This document shows, one piece after another, positions 22,915 to 32,422 of a stretch of 64,000 nt of DNA. Origin of the DNA: an uncultured Clostridia bacterium (GTDB lineage: Bacteria; Bacillota; Clostridia; Christensenellales; CAG-917); the NCBI GenBank assembly GCA_944332815.1, contig CALVKQ010000003.1, forward strand, positions 1 through 64,000. Reading direction: 5' to 3'. Positions within the stretch are counted from its first letter, which is position 1. Each line of letters starts with the position of its first letter. The notes below the pieces were generated by a model. The model saw nothing but the letters and a program-made list of their open reading frames with translations. It searched no databases and was not told where the DNA came from. The position numbers were made by a program, and so were the translations under genes.

Positions 22915-25304
22915 GGGAAGCAGTCCGCACTCACGGAGCCTATCACGGCGTCATCGCCGCCCGATATGCTAAGTTTCAAGGTGTAAGTCACCTTTCCTCC
23001 GAAAGAAAACGGCGTGTGCCCGAGCGTGACCTTGACGTCAGGATAGCGGCATTCGCCTTTTATCTTTTCCGTGCCCAGCAGGGTCAGCCCCGAAGAGGCT
23101 CCCGGGAAGGCGGAAAAGGATCTTTGAGGGAGATCGAGGGACATCTTTTCCGCGGAGAAGCTGCCCAGCACGCGTTCGCCGAGCGCGTCGCGGCACAGCA
23201 CCGTGTAAACGAAAGGTCCTTGCGCGGTGAAAGTCAGTTGCGTCCCCCCGTCGCTCGCTGCGCGCACCGTAAGATCGGTCGTGGGGCTAATAAAAGCCGA
23301 GCCGCGCTCATCCGGCAGATACCTTGTTAAAAACAGTTCCGTCCGCGTGTATTTTTGGGGCGTAGACGGAGTCGCCAGCGTAGGACGCCTGTTGCGGAAG
23401 GTGGAGTAATCGTCTATGACACAGCGTTCCACGCCGCGTGGGAGAAGGAAATTTCCCGGTTTTTTATCCCCGTATATCCTCCGCCAGATGTTGGCGGCAT
23501 GACGCGTCGGATGACCGCCGCCGAGTTCCGTCATCTTGTCCCCTCCGTGCCACACCGCAAGCGTATGTTCGGTGGTATAACTCACGCTCCAGGCGTCGGT
23601 GTTGTGGTCTGCGTCCTTTTGCACCGTGCCCGTTTTGCCTGCCAGGGGGAAAGGGAGAGAGGAGAGGGCCCGCGCCGTTCCGTCTTTTACGGTATCGAGC
23701 AGTATGTCCGTGGTCACCGCTGCGGTTTCCGGGGAGAAAACGCGTTTTTCGGAAAGTTCCGCCGACCACACTTTCACGCCGTCTTTGACCACCGCGCGCA
23801 CGAAATGCGGACGGATATATCCGCCGCCGCGCGCGAGAGATGCGTACGCGCCTGCCAGGGTCACGGTATCGAGTCCTTTTGCGGTGGAGCCCAGAGCGAG
23901 CGCGAGATTGGCGTCGGAGGAGGAGAGAGGGAGTCCCAGCCGTATGCCGTAGTCCACGGCGCGCTCCGCCCCGAGGTAGGAAAGCGCTTTCACCGCCGCA
24001 GTGTTCATAGACTTTTTGAGGGCTTCGCGCGGAGTGGTGTCGCCGTAATATACGCCGCCGAAGTTTTCGGGCGAGTAGCCGGAAAAATCCGTCTTTTCGT
24101 CCTTTAACGGAGTAGCGGCGGTAAGCGTGCCCGTGTCGAACGCAGGGGCATACACGACGAGGGGTTTCAAAACAGAGCCTGCCTGCCGCGATATTACGTA
24201 GCCGGTGGTGCAGTGATACGCCGTCACTTCTCCCGTCACGTTGTCGATGAGCGCGGCGGCGCCGTCCACGCCGTTTGCGGAATAATTGCCGCGCTCCGCG
24301 GTTTCCTCCGTCAGCGCTTTTTGGTGCTCGGGGTCGTAGGCGGTCATTACGGTAAGCCCCGAGTTTTGCAGGCGGTACTCCGTCATCCCGAGCAGCTTGC
24401 AGACTTCGTCCACCGCCGCCGCGACGTACTGCGCCGCGCGGTCGTCATGCGTTTCGGACTCTTCCGCAAGCCGCATTTTTTCCTTTTTGGCGGCGTCGCG
24501 TTCCTCTTCGGTCAGGTAACCCTCGCGGCACATGACGTCCAGCACCAGATTGCGCCTTTCCGTCGCGCGTTTTATGCTGTTTTTGGGGGAGTAGCGCGCC
24601 GGGTTTTTGAGTATGCCGGCAAGCGTCGCCGCCTGCGCCGCGGTGAGGCGGTCGGGCGAACAGCCGAAATATACGCGGCTGGCTTGGTTGATGCCGTACG
24701 CGCCCGCGCCGAAATATATGACGGAGAGATACATAGCAAGTATCTCGTCCTTCGAGTAGTTTTCCTCTATCTTCATGGCGATGGCTATCTCGTTCAGCTT
24801 TCTTTTGAGCGTACGTTCGGAACTCAGATGAGTGTTTTTGACCAACTGCTGCGTGATAGTGGAGGCGCCTTCCACCATGCCGCCCGAGGTCACGTTGCGA
24901 ACGAGCGCGCGGAGCATCGCTTTGACGTCATAGCCTTTATGGGAGTAAAATCTCCTGTCTTCCAGCGCGACGAAAGCGCCCTTGACCACCTCGGGGATGT
25001 CGCTCGGGGCGATGTAGTCGTCTGCGGCATACTCCATCTCGTTGCCGTACCTGTCCAAAATGGTGGGCATAGCCGTGGCGGTGGGGAGGAGCGCCGCGTC
25101 GAATTCCGCGTCCTTAGCCCACTCCGTGAACCAGATGTAACCTCCGAGGGCGGTAAGCCCAGTGAGCAAGAGCAAAACGGCGATGGTCACCGCCGTTCCT
25201 TTCAATATCTTTTTCCCGAGGCTTTTCCCCGTTTTTTGTTCGGTTTTTCCCCGACCGCCGCCCGACGGGGAGGTCGGAGAGCACTCACGCATTCTTTTTT
25301 TCAT
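22773..25304 (-). CDS. Class A penicillin-binding protein (PBP1A type)
   Basis: A bifunctional peptidoglycan synthase, membrane-anchored with the body outside. It has 843 residues from ATG 25304. The order is a membrane helix (37-57), a GT51 glycosyltransferase with catalytic E115 in EDRRFYSHKG and the GASTITQQLVKN motif, then a transpeptidase with S377xxK (SVLK), SMN (432-434) and KTG (557-559). A C-terminal Ig-like stretch follows. An upstream in-frame GTG at 25355 is possible but has no SD. The last 47 codons overlap the end of thiI on the other strand; the Ser/Ala-rich tail they encode looks like read-in rather than domain sequence. Confidence 0.93.
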   Translation of the reverse strand: MKKRMRECSPTSPSGGGRGKTEQKTGKSLGKKILKGTAVTIAVLLLLTGLTALGGYIWFTEWAKDAEFDAALLPTATAMPTILDRYGNEMEYAADDYIAPSDIPEVVKGAFVALEDRRFYSHKGYDVKAMLRALVRNVTSGGMVEGASTITQQLVKNTHLSSERTLKRKLNEIAIAMKIEENYSKDEILAMYLSVIYFGAGAYGINQASRVYFGCSPDRLTAAQAATLAGILKNPARYSPKNSIKRATERRNLVLDVMCREGYLTEEERDAAKKEKMRLAEESETHDDRAAQYVAAAVDEVCKLLGMTEYRLQNSGLTVMTAYDPEHQKALTEETAERGNYSANGVDGAAALIDNVTGEVTAYHCTTGYVISRQAGSVLKPLVVYAPAFDTGTLTAATPLKDEKTDFSGYSPENFGGVYYGDTTPREALKKSMNTAAVKALSYLGAERAVDYGIRLGLPLSSSDANLALALGSTAKGLDTVTLAGAYASLARGGGYIRPHFVRAVVKDGVKVWSAELSEKRVFSPETAAVTTDILLDTVKDGTARALSSLPFPLAGKTGTVQKDADHNTDAWSVSYTTEHTLAVWHGGDKMTELGGGHPTRHAANIWRRIYGDKKPGNFLLPRGVERCVIDDYSTFRNRRPTLATPSTPQKYTRTELFLTRYLPDERGSAFISPTTDLTVRAASDGGTQLTFTAQGPFVYTVLCRDALGERVLGSFSAEKMSLDLPQRSFSAFPGASSGLTLLGTEKIKGECRYPDVKVTLGHTPFSFGGKVTYTLKLSISGGDDAVIGSVSADCFPYRHSSAAASAARTSSSTASALSAFLTASKEGCMTGDFGKNTVQQSS

Positions 25305-25315
25305 CGCGATTATTA

Positions 25316-25344
25316 TTGTTTTTTCGCGCTTTTTTATGTATAAT
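25316..25344 (+). promoter_or_regulatory. Promoter of miaB-mutS-mutL-miaA
   Basis: -35 TTGTTT (25316-25321), 17-base spacer, -10 TATAAT (25339-25344), about 50 bases before miaB. Confidence 0.65.
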
Positions 25345-25393
25345 GACTTAATCACCGTGATATGCGCGCACTCGCGCGTGCGAAAAGGACAGA

Positions 25394-26746
25394 ATGCGGT
25401 ATAGGATAGTCACCTACGGTTGCCAGATGAACGTCCACGAGTCGGAGAAACTCGCAGGAGAATTGGAGAGCATGGGCATGACCGCGTGTAAGGATGAAAC
25501 CGAGCGCGCGGATGTCATCGTGTTCAACACCTGCTGCATACGCGATAATGCGGAACGGCGCGCATTGGGCAATATAGGCGTGGTGAAAGCGGAAAAGAAA
25601 AGAGATCCCGACCTCATCATCGCGGTGTGCGGATGCATGACGCAGCAGGAGGGCATGGCGGAGGTCATAAAGGAGAGATATCCGTATGTGGATATCGTCC
25701 TCGGCACGCGCAACATCTTCAAGCTGCCCGAGGAGATAGAGAAGGTGCGCGCCGCCCGTGCGCGCATAAAAAAGCGCTCGGACAAGCGTTACCGCGCATT
25801 CGATACGGCGTATCCCGAAGACTATCTCGCCGCCGACGAGAATGCTCCCGTCGCGCGCACCAGCTATCCGAACGCGTGGGTGAACATCATTTACGGGTGC
25901 AACAACTTCTGCACGTATTGCATAGTGCCGTACGTCAGAGGCAGGGAGCTTTCGCGCCCCATGTCCGCGGTGGTGGACGAGGTGCGCAGAGCCGTGGACG
26001 AGGGTTACGGCGAGATAACCCTGCTCGGGCAAAACGTCAACTCTTACGGGCACGACCTGACGGGAGGGGAGAGCTTTGAGAAACTGCTGCGCGAGGTGGA
26101 CCGCATAGAGGGCAAATTCCGCGTGCGCTTCATGACCTCGCATCCCAAGGATCTGACGGACGGGGTCATCGCCGCCATGGCGGAGTCGGACAAGATATGC
26201 TCCAACATCCATCTGCCCGTCCAATCGGGCTCGGACAAGGTGCTGAAAGACATGAACCGCCGTTACACGCGCGACAGATACTTCTCCCTCATCCGGAAAC
26301 TGCGCGAAGCGATGCCCGACATCGGCATAACCACCGATGTCATGGTGGGGTTTCCTACGGAGAGCGAAGAGGACTTTGCCGACACCATGGATCTGGTGCG
26401 CAGAGTGCGTTTTTCCAACGCGTTCACGTTCATATATTCGCCGCGCAAAGGCACTCCTGCCGCCGCAATGCCGCAGATACCTTATGCGGTAAAACGCGAG
26501 CGCATAGGCGAGCTCATAAAATTGCAGAACTCCGTCACCAAGGAACTTTCCGAAGACTATGTAGGAGGGGTGTTCGAGGTGCTGGCGGAGGACGTTTCCC
26601 CTAAACACGAGGGGATGCTGTGCGGCAGGACGGAGAGCGGCAGGCTCGCCACCTTCCCGGGAGAGGCTTCCCGTGTGGGGGAATTCATCAAAGTGCGCGT
26701 GACGGAGGCGCGTTCGGCGTCGCTGTTCGGCGTGGCGGAGGACTGA
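25394..26746 (+). CDS. miaB: tRNA 2-methylthioadenosine synthase MiaB
   Basis: A radical-SAM methylthiotransferase that converts i6A37 to ms2i6A37 in tRNAs reading UNN codons. It has 450 residues: an N-terminal UPF0004 domain with the auxiliary cluster cysteines (YGCQMN, NTCCIRDNA, CGCMTQQ), a radical SAM CxxxCxxC in YGCNNFCTYC (about 165-175), and a C-terminal TRAM domain (about 380-450). It stands at the head of an operon that also holds miaA, which makes its i6A substrate. Confidence 0.96.
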   Translation: MRYRIVTYGCQMNVHESEKLAGELESMGMTACKDETERADVIVFNTCCIRDNAERRALGNIGVVKAEKKRDPDLIIAVCGCMTQQEGMAEVIKERYPYVDIVLGTRNIFKLPEEIEKVRAARARIKKRSDKRYRAFDTAYPEDYLAADENAPVARTSYPNAWVNIIYGCNNFCTYCIVPYVRGRELSRPMSAVVDEVRRAVDEGYGEITLLGQNVNSYGHDLTGGESFEKLLREVDRIEGKFRVRFMTSHPKDLTDGVIAAMAESDKICSNIHLPVQSGSDKVLKDMNRRYTRDRYFSLIRKLREAMPDIGITTDVMVGFPTESEEDFADTMDLVRRVRFSNAFTFIYSPRKGTPAAAMPQIPYAVKRERIGELIKLQNSVTKELSEDYVGGVFEVLAEDVSPKHEGMLCGRTESGRLATFPGEASRVGEFIKVRVTEARSASLFGVAED

Positions 26747-26747
26747 T

Positions 26748-29381
26748 ATGGAAGTGGATGTGAGCAAACTTTCTCCCATGATGCAGAGGTATTTCGAGAT
26801 AAAGGCAAATTATCCCGATTGTCTGCTTTTCTTCCGTCTTGGGGACTTTTACGAGATGTTTTTCGATGACGCAGAAACGGCGTCGCGAGTGCTGGATCTG
26901 ACGTTGACGGGGCGCGAATGCGGACTCAAAGACAGGCGCGCGCCCATGTGCGGAGTGCCTCATCACGCCGTGGATAACTACATCCGCAAGCTCATCGACG
27001 CCGGCTACCGCGTGGCTATATGCGAGCAGCTCACCGACCCTGCCACCTCCAAAGGGATGTTGGAGCGCGACGTGGTGCGCGTCGTCACTCCCGGCACCGT
27101 GATGGAGGAGGAAATACTGGACGAGAAAGAAACCAATTATCTCGCTTCCGTCTGCGTGTCCGGGGAAGCGTTCGGGTTGGCGTGGTCGGACATCAGCACG
27201 GGGGAATTCTGTTTTTACGAGTACGGCGGCGAGGATTGGAGGGTCAGGCTGTCCGATCTGCTGTCTTCCGTGAAACCCTCCGAAGTGGTGTGCGACGAAA
27301 GATTCGAGTCGCTTTGGAGGAGCGTGCCGTATTTCTCGTCCACCGACGTGAAACCGCATTGCTATCACGATTTCGCTTACCGTCCCGGGACTGCGGAAAA
27401 GAAGCTCAGAGAGGCTTTCGGCGTGGTGTCGATCGCCGTCTTCGAGTGCGAGGATAAAAAACTTGCCGTGTCCGCCGCAGGCGGTATGCTGGAATATCTC
27501 GCGCAGACGCAAAAGCGTGCGCTCGCGCAGCTCTCCGCGCCAGTATATCTTCACGACGATTCCTTCATGATGCTGGACGCTTACACTCGCCGCAATCTCG
27601 AGATCACGGCGCGTGCGCGCGACGGCAAAAAGACGGGCTCTTTGCTCGGCGTCCTGGACAAAACGAGGACGGCGATGGGCGCAAGACTTCTGCGTGCGTG
27701 GCTGGAAAGGCCGCTGCGCGACGAAAAGGCTATAAACGCAAGGCTGAACGCGGTGGAAGCGTTCGTCGAGGTCAAAGGCGCGAGGGAAAGAGCGGCGGAA
27801 CTGCTTTCCGGCGTGCGCGACCTGGAAAGACTGGCGGCAAGGATCGCGTACGGCAGCGCTGTGCCGGGGACGCTCATTTCGGTGTCCGACACCTTAAACG
27901 TGCTGCCCGACCTCAAAAAGACGCTCGCGGAGGTCAAAGAACCCCTCGTTAAGAAGGTGACGGCAGAGATATCTCTGCTTCCCGATCTTGCGGCGGTGTT
28001 AAATTCCGCACTGGAACGCGGCGTGGGGAAGCAGGATAAGGAGTCGGGCAGCCGCATCATCGCGAGCGGTTACGACGACAGGCTGGACGCGCTGCGCGAC
28101 ATCAGATCCACCGCGCAGGGCTGGATATCCAATCTGGAAACGCGCGAACGCGAAGCCACGGGCATCCGCACCCTGAAAGTGAAGTATAACCGCGTGTTCG
28201 GCTATTACATCGAAGTGTCCAACTCCTTTTTGGACAAGGTGCCGTACCGCTATCAGCGCAAGCAGACGCTTGTGGGCGGCGAAAGGTTCATCACGGACGA
28301 ACTGAAAGAACTGGAAACGCGCATCCTCACCGCGCACGAAGAGGCGACCGCGCTGGAAAACCGCCTTTTCGACGAACTCAAAGCCATGGCGTTCAAAGAG
28401 CTTGCCGCGCTTCAGAAGACGGCGAGAGCCATAGCCGCGCTGGATGTGTTGATCTCCTTTGCCGCAGTCGCGGTGAAAGAGGATTACGTCAAGCCCGTCA
28501 TCGGGAAAAAGGTCAAAGCCATAGACATTAAGGAGGGCAGACATCCCGTGGTGGAAACCATCCTCGAACACGGGGCGTATGTGCCCAACGACACCCTTCT
28601 GGACGGCGGCGACAACCGCACCATCATCCTGACCGGTCCTAACATGGCAGGCAAGAGCACTTATATGCGGCAGGTCGCGCTCATCACGCTCATGGCGCAT
28701 ATCGGTTCCTTCGTGCCGGCGAAGAGCGCGGAGATAACCTTGACGGACAGGATATTCACCAGGATAGGCGCCAGCGACGACCTCACGGGAGGGCAGTCCA
28801 CGTTCATGGTGGAGATGATAGAAGTCGCCACCATACTCAATTACGCGACCTCTTCCTCCCTCCTCATCCTGGACGAGATAGGGCGCGGCACATCCACTTA
28901 CGACGGGCTCAGCATCGCGTGGGCGGTGCTGGAATACATCACGTCCGAGATCCGCGCGAAGACGCTTTTCGCCACTCATTTCCACGAGCTCACGGACGCG
29001 GAAAGTTTCGGAGGAGTCAAAAACTACCGCGTGCTGGTCAGCGAAACGAAGGATAGGATAGTTTTTCTGCATAAGATCGCAAGGGGCAGCGCCTCTCGCA
29101 GTTTCGGCGTGGAAGTCGCTTCGCTCGCAGGCGTCAAAAAGAGCGTCATAGAGCGCGCGCGCAGGATAATGCAGGAGCTGGAAAGGCGCGCCGCCGACCG
29201 CGATTCCAACAGCATTTTGCTCGCCTCCGGCGCAGACAGCCGCGCCGTGAAGCAGACCAGCCTTTTCGACCGCGAAGAGTCGGAAGTCGAAAAGGAACTT
29301 AGAGAGATAGACGTGGAAAATCTTACCCCGTTGCAGGCGCTCACCGTCCTCAACGACCTGAAAAAGAAATCGGAAGGCTGA
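26748..29381 (+). CDS. mutS: DNA mismatch repair protein MutS
   Basis: It recognises base mismatches and small loops. The protein has 877 residues. The N-terminal mismatch-reading motif is visible (FFRLGDFYEMFFDDA, with the intercalating Phe-x-Glu as FYE). The ATPase has Walker A TGPNMAGKSTYMRQ, Walker B LLILDEIGRGTSTYDG and the TLFATHFHELT switch. It ends with a helical C-terminal segment. Only one base separates it from miaB, and mutL follows 2 bases after its stop. Confidence 0.97.
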   Translation: MEVDVSKLSPMMQRYFEIKANYPDCLLFFRLGDFYEMFFDDAETASRVLDLTLTGRECGLKDRRAPMCGVPHHAVDNYIRKLIDAGYRVAICEQLTDPATSKGMLERDVVRVVTPGTVMEEEILDEKETNYLASVCVSGEAFGLAWSDISTGEFCFYEYGGEDWRVRLSDLLSSVKPSEVVCDERFESLWRSVPYFSSTDVKPHCYHDFAYRPGTAEKKLREAFGVVSIAVFECEDKKLAVSAAGGMLEYLAQTQKRALAQLSAPVYLHDDSFMMLDAYTRRNLEITARARDGKKTGSLLGVLDKTRTAMGARLLRAWLERPLRDEKAINARLNAVEAFVEVKGARERAAELLSGVRDLERLAARIAYGSAVPGTLISVSDTLNVLPDLKKTLAEVKEPLVKKVTAEISLLPDLAAVLNSALERGVGKQDKESGSRIIASGYDDRLDALRDIRSTAQGWISNLETREREATGIRTLKVKYNRVFGYYIEVSNSFLDKVPYRYQRKQTLVGGERFITDELKELETRILTAHEEATALENRLFDELKAMAFKELAALQKTARAIAALDVLISFAAVAVKEDYVKPVIGKKVKAIDIKEGRHPVVETILEHGAYVPNDTLLDGGDNRTIILTGPNMAGKSTYMRQVALITLMAHIGSFVPAKSAEITLTDRIFTRIGASDDLTGGQSTFMVEMIEVATILNYATSSSLLILDEIGRGTSTYDGLSIAWAVLEYITSEIRAKTLFATHFHELTDAESFGGVKNYRVLVSETKDRIVFLHKIARGSASRSFGVEVASLAGVKKSVIERARRIMQELERRAADRDSNSILLASGADSRAVKQTSLFDREESEVEKELREIDVENLTPLQALTVLNDLKKKSEG

Positions 29382-29383
29382 TA

Positions 29384-31333
29384 ATGGGAAAGATAAACAT
29401 ACTTCAACCGAGCGTGTTCAACATGATCTCCGCAGGCGAGGTGGTGGAAAGACCTGCGTCCGTGGTCAAGGAACTTGTCGAGAACAGCATCGACGCTGGC
29501 GCGACCGAGATATCTGTCACCGTCGAGGAGGGAGGCATCAGGCGCATCGTAGTCAGCGACAACGGCACGGGCATACTGAAAGAGGATATGCGCGCGGCGT
29601 TTTTGCCTCACGCGACGAGCAAACTCGCGGAGATATCCGACCTGGACACCATCGCCACGCTGGGGTTCAGAGGGGAAGCTCTGGCAAGCATAGCCTCCGT
29701 GAGCGAAGTGACCATGGTGTCGCGAGCGGACGGCGCGGACTGCGCCGAAAGGTTGGTCCTTAAAGGCGGAAAAGTGATCGACGAATGCGCGGACAGCCGC
29801 GCAAAAGGCACTTCCGTCACGGTGGAGAACCTCTTTTTCAACACGCCGGCGCGTCTGAAATTCCTCAAAAAACCTTCCGTTGAACAAGGGCACGTGGCGG
29901 ACGCGGTGGAGAAGATCATTCTCGCGGAGCCCTCGCTCAAAATCTCTCTGCATTCCGAAAAAGGGACTTTGATAGAACATAACGGCGGCGATCTGAAAGA
30001 CGCTCTCGGCGCAGTCTATCCCGACCTCGACCTCGCGCGCTTTTTGGAGGTGGACAGGGTTTCGTCATCCGGCGTACGCGTGAAAGGGTACATCTCCGAG
30101 GTGGACTACACCGCGCCCACGCGCTCCCGTCAGACCGTCATCGTGAACGGACGCACGGTGGTGAATGACACCGTGACCGCAGCCGTCGACAAGGCGTACA
30201 GGGAGTATCTGGTCAAACGCACGTTCCCGATGTACGTGCTGGACATCGTGGTCCCGTTCGAGGAGGTGGACGTCAACGTCCATCCTGCGAAGACGGAGGT
30301 GCGTTTCCGCAACAAAAATGCGGTTTTCGGGGCGGTATTCCGTGCGGTCGAAGACGCTGTCAACGCCTCTTTCGGGCAGGAAAAACACGGTTTTGACCGC
30401 ATAGAGCCCGGCGATGCAGTCGAGCGCGAACGCTATGAACAGACCTCTATGGACACCGCGGAATTGTATTCTTGGCAGGGGTCGCCGTCGCCGTACGGAG
30501 ATGTCAGCCCGACGGGTCCCTCCGAGGAAGAGCTTCCGCATCCCGTTTACGACGGGCGCGGATACGCGCCGGATATCTCGTCGCTGCGCAAGGCAGGCGG
30601 CGTGAGCGTACGTCCGCAATACCGCGGACGCTCGGTTGCCGACAGCGGCATATCGCCGTATGCGATGCCTTATTCGAACACCGACGAAGCGTTTTTGAGG
30701 ATAAGCAGCGAACCTGACGATACGGATTTAGCGAATAGTTTGAACAATAAATTCCGACTCTTCGACGGGACGGTTGTGGGACAGGTCTTCGACACCTATC
30801 TCATCGTCGAGCGCGCGAACGTGGTCTACGTCATCGATCAGCACGCCGCGCACGAACGTATACTTTACGAGAAACTTTCCGCCTCGCTGTCTTCCGAATA
30901 TTCCCAGCTCTTGCTCATACCGCATAAGCTGCGCCTTTCGGGGGAAGAAGGGGAATATTTCGAAAAGATAATGCCGTCCCTCAACGCCATGGGGTTCTCC
31001 ATCGAGAAAAATCCCGGGAACTTTATGGTGTACGCCGTGCCTGCGCCCGTCGTCAGGATGGACTTCAACCGTTTTCTTGCGGAGCTGTTCTCCCATATGC
31101 TCGACGACGGCGAAGTTAAAATGACGGATCTGTTAAAAGACGTAATATGCCGCGACGCCTGCCGTGCCGCGATAAAGGGCGGCGAGCACCTTACCAAACG
31201 TCAGATCGAATACGTGCTCTCAAATCTGATAGACGAAAAAGGCGATCTGCCGCAAAAATGTCCTCACGGGCGCCCTGCGGTGGTCGCTCTGACCAAGCGC
31301 GACTTCGAAAAGATGTTCATGAGGATAGTATGA
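29384..31333 (+). CDS. mutL: DNA mismatch repair protein MutL (endonuclease type)
   Basis: It couples MutS to strand incision. The protein has 649 residues. The GHKL ATPase half shows KELVENSIDAGAT, DNGTGI and HATSKL with GFRGEAL. A long linker (about 340-450) follows, then the dimerisation/endonuclease half with the metal motif DQHAAHERILYEKL and CPHGRP. These motifs mark it as a nicking MutL, as in organisms without MutH. Its stop overlaps the miaA start. Confidence 0.97.
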   Translation: MGKINILQPSVFNMISAGEVVERPASVVKELVENSIDAGATEISVTVEEGGIRRIVVSDNGTGILKEDMRAAFLPHATSKLAEISDLDTIATLGFRGEALASIASVSEVTMVSRADGADCAERLVLKGGKVIDECADSRAKGTSVTVENLFFNTPARLKFLKKPSVEQGHVADAVEKIILAEPSLKISLHSEKGTLIEHNGGDLKDALGAVYPDLDLARFLEVDRVSSSGVRVKGYISEVDYTAPTRSRQTVIVNGRTVVNDTVTAAVDKAYREYLVKRTFPMYVLDIVVPFEEVDVNVHPAKTEVRFRNKNAVFGAVFRAVEDAVNASFGQEKHGFDRIEPGDAVERERYEQTSMDTAELYSWQGSPSPYGDVSPTGPSEEELPHPVYDGRGYAPDISSLRKAGGVSVRPQYRGRSVADSGISPYAMPYSNTDEAFLRISSEPDDTDLANSLNNKFRLFDGTVVGQVFDTYLIVERANVVYVIDQHAAHERILYEKLSASLSSEYSQLLLIPHKLRLSGEEGEYFEKIMPSLNAMGFSIEKNPGNFMVYAVPAPVVRMDFNRFLAELFSHMLDDGEVKMTDLLKDVICRDACRAAIKGGEHLTKRQIEYVLSNLIDEKGDLPQKCPHGRPAVVALTKRDFEKMFMRIV

Positions 31334-32304
31334 CCTCACGCGCAGACAAGCATCCGTTTGCCGCGCCTTCCGCGGTGTTCGTCATGGGTCCGACCGCTTC
31401 CGGGAAGTCGGAGTTCGCGTTCAGGCTCGCCGAGTCGGTGGGCGGCGCCGTCATTTCCGCGGACAGTATGCAGATATACCGCGGATTGGATATCGGCACC
31501 GCAAAAGAAAGCGCGGAACGCCGCACCGTTGTCCCTCACTACATGATAGACGTCGTAGACCCCGACGAAGAGTTTTCGGTGGCGGAATATCGCGAGGGCG
31601 CGTTTTCGGCAGCGAAGGAAGCCGAAAAGAAAGGTCTGTTGCCCATATTCGTGGGCGGAACGGGGCTGTATTTCGAGAGTTTGTTCTATCCGTTGAGTTT
31701 CGGCGACACGGAAAAGAACGATACTTTGCGGCGCGAATTAAGCGAAGAGGCGGCAAAACGCGGCGCGGAGTTCATGCACGCAAAACTGGCAGCCCTCGAC
31801 GCTGCGACCGCTCAAAAATTGCATCCAAACGATAAAAAACGCGTTATCCGCGCGTTGGAAGTGGTCATAAGCAGCGGAAAACCTCTTTCCGCCGCTCGGG
31901 ATCGCAGCGAAGACCCCGATGTCATAGCCGTGATGTTCGACCCGTCCGACCGCAAAAAGCTGTATGAACGCATCGACGCTCGCACGGATGCCATGTTCCG
32001 CGAGGGGCTGCCCGATGAAATCGCCGCGCTTTCCCCCGATTTTTCCTCGCAAAGTATGCAGGCGATAGGCTACAAAGAGTTTGCGCCTTATGCCGACAGG
32101 ATAAAGGACGGAAAACTCGAAATGACGGACGCGGAACTTGCCGAAGTGTGCGAACTCATAAAAAAACACACCAGAAACTACGCAAAACGTCAACTCACAT
32201 GGTTCCGTCGCTACGCTTTTGCCGCAAGATTCGACGTCGGCGACTTTGACGGCGCGATGAGCTATGTGATAAAAAGGCTCGGGGATCCGGCGGAAAAAGT
32301 ATGA
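31330..32304 (+). CDS. miaA: tRNA dimethylallyltransferase MiaA
   Basis: It transfers dimethylallyl to A37 of tRNA, the substrate later used by MiaB. It has 324 residues from ATG 31330, which overlaps the mutL stop. It shows the P-loop VMGPTASGKSEFAFRLA, SADSMQIYRGLDIGTAK, VGGTGLYFESL and KRQLTWFRR near the C-terminus. B. subtilis has hfq after miaA; here the next gene is the PLP enzyme with no hfq between them. Confidence 0.96.
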   Translation: MTSRADKHPFAAPSAVFVMGPTASGKSEFAFRLAESVGGAVISADSMQIYRGLDIGTAKESAERRTVVPHYMIDVVDPDEEFSVAEYREGAFSAAKEAEKKGLLPIFVGGTGLYFESLFYPLSFGDTEKNDTLRRELSEEAAKRGAEFMHAKLAALDAATAQKLHPNDKKRVIRALEVVISSGKPLSAARDRSEDPDVIAVMFDPSDRKKLYERIDARTDAMFREGLPDEIAALSPDFSSQSMQAIGYKEFAPYADRIKDGKLEMTDAELAEVCELIKKHTRNYAKRQLTWFRRYAFAARFDVGDFDGAMSYVIKRLGDPAEKV

Positions 32305-32422
32305 ACGACCGCCCTTGTTACGGGCAAATTTCGTAGCCGTATGCAAAACCGACAGAATATCCGAAATGCCGAAAGCATTATAAAAAACAGGAAAAACGAG
32401 AATACTCGAAAGGAAAACCGAC

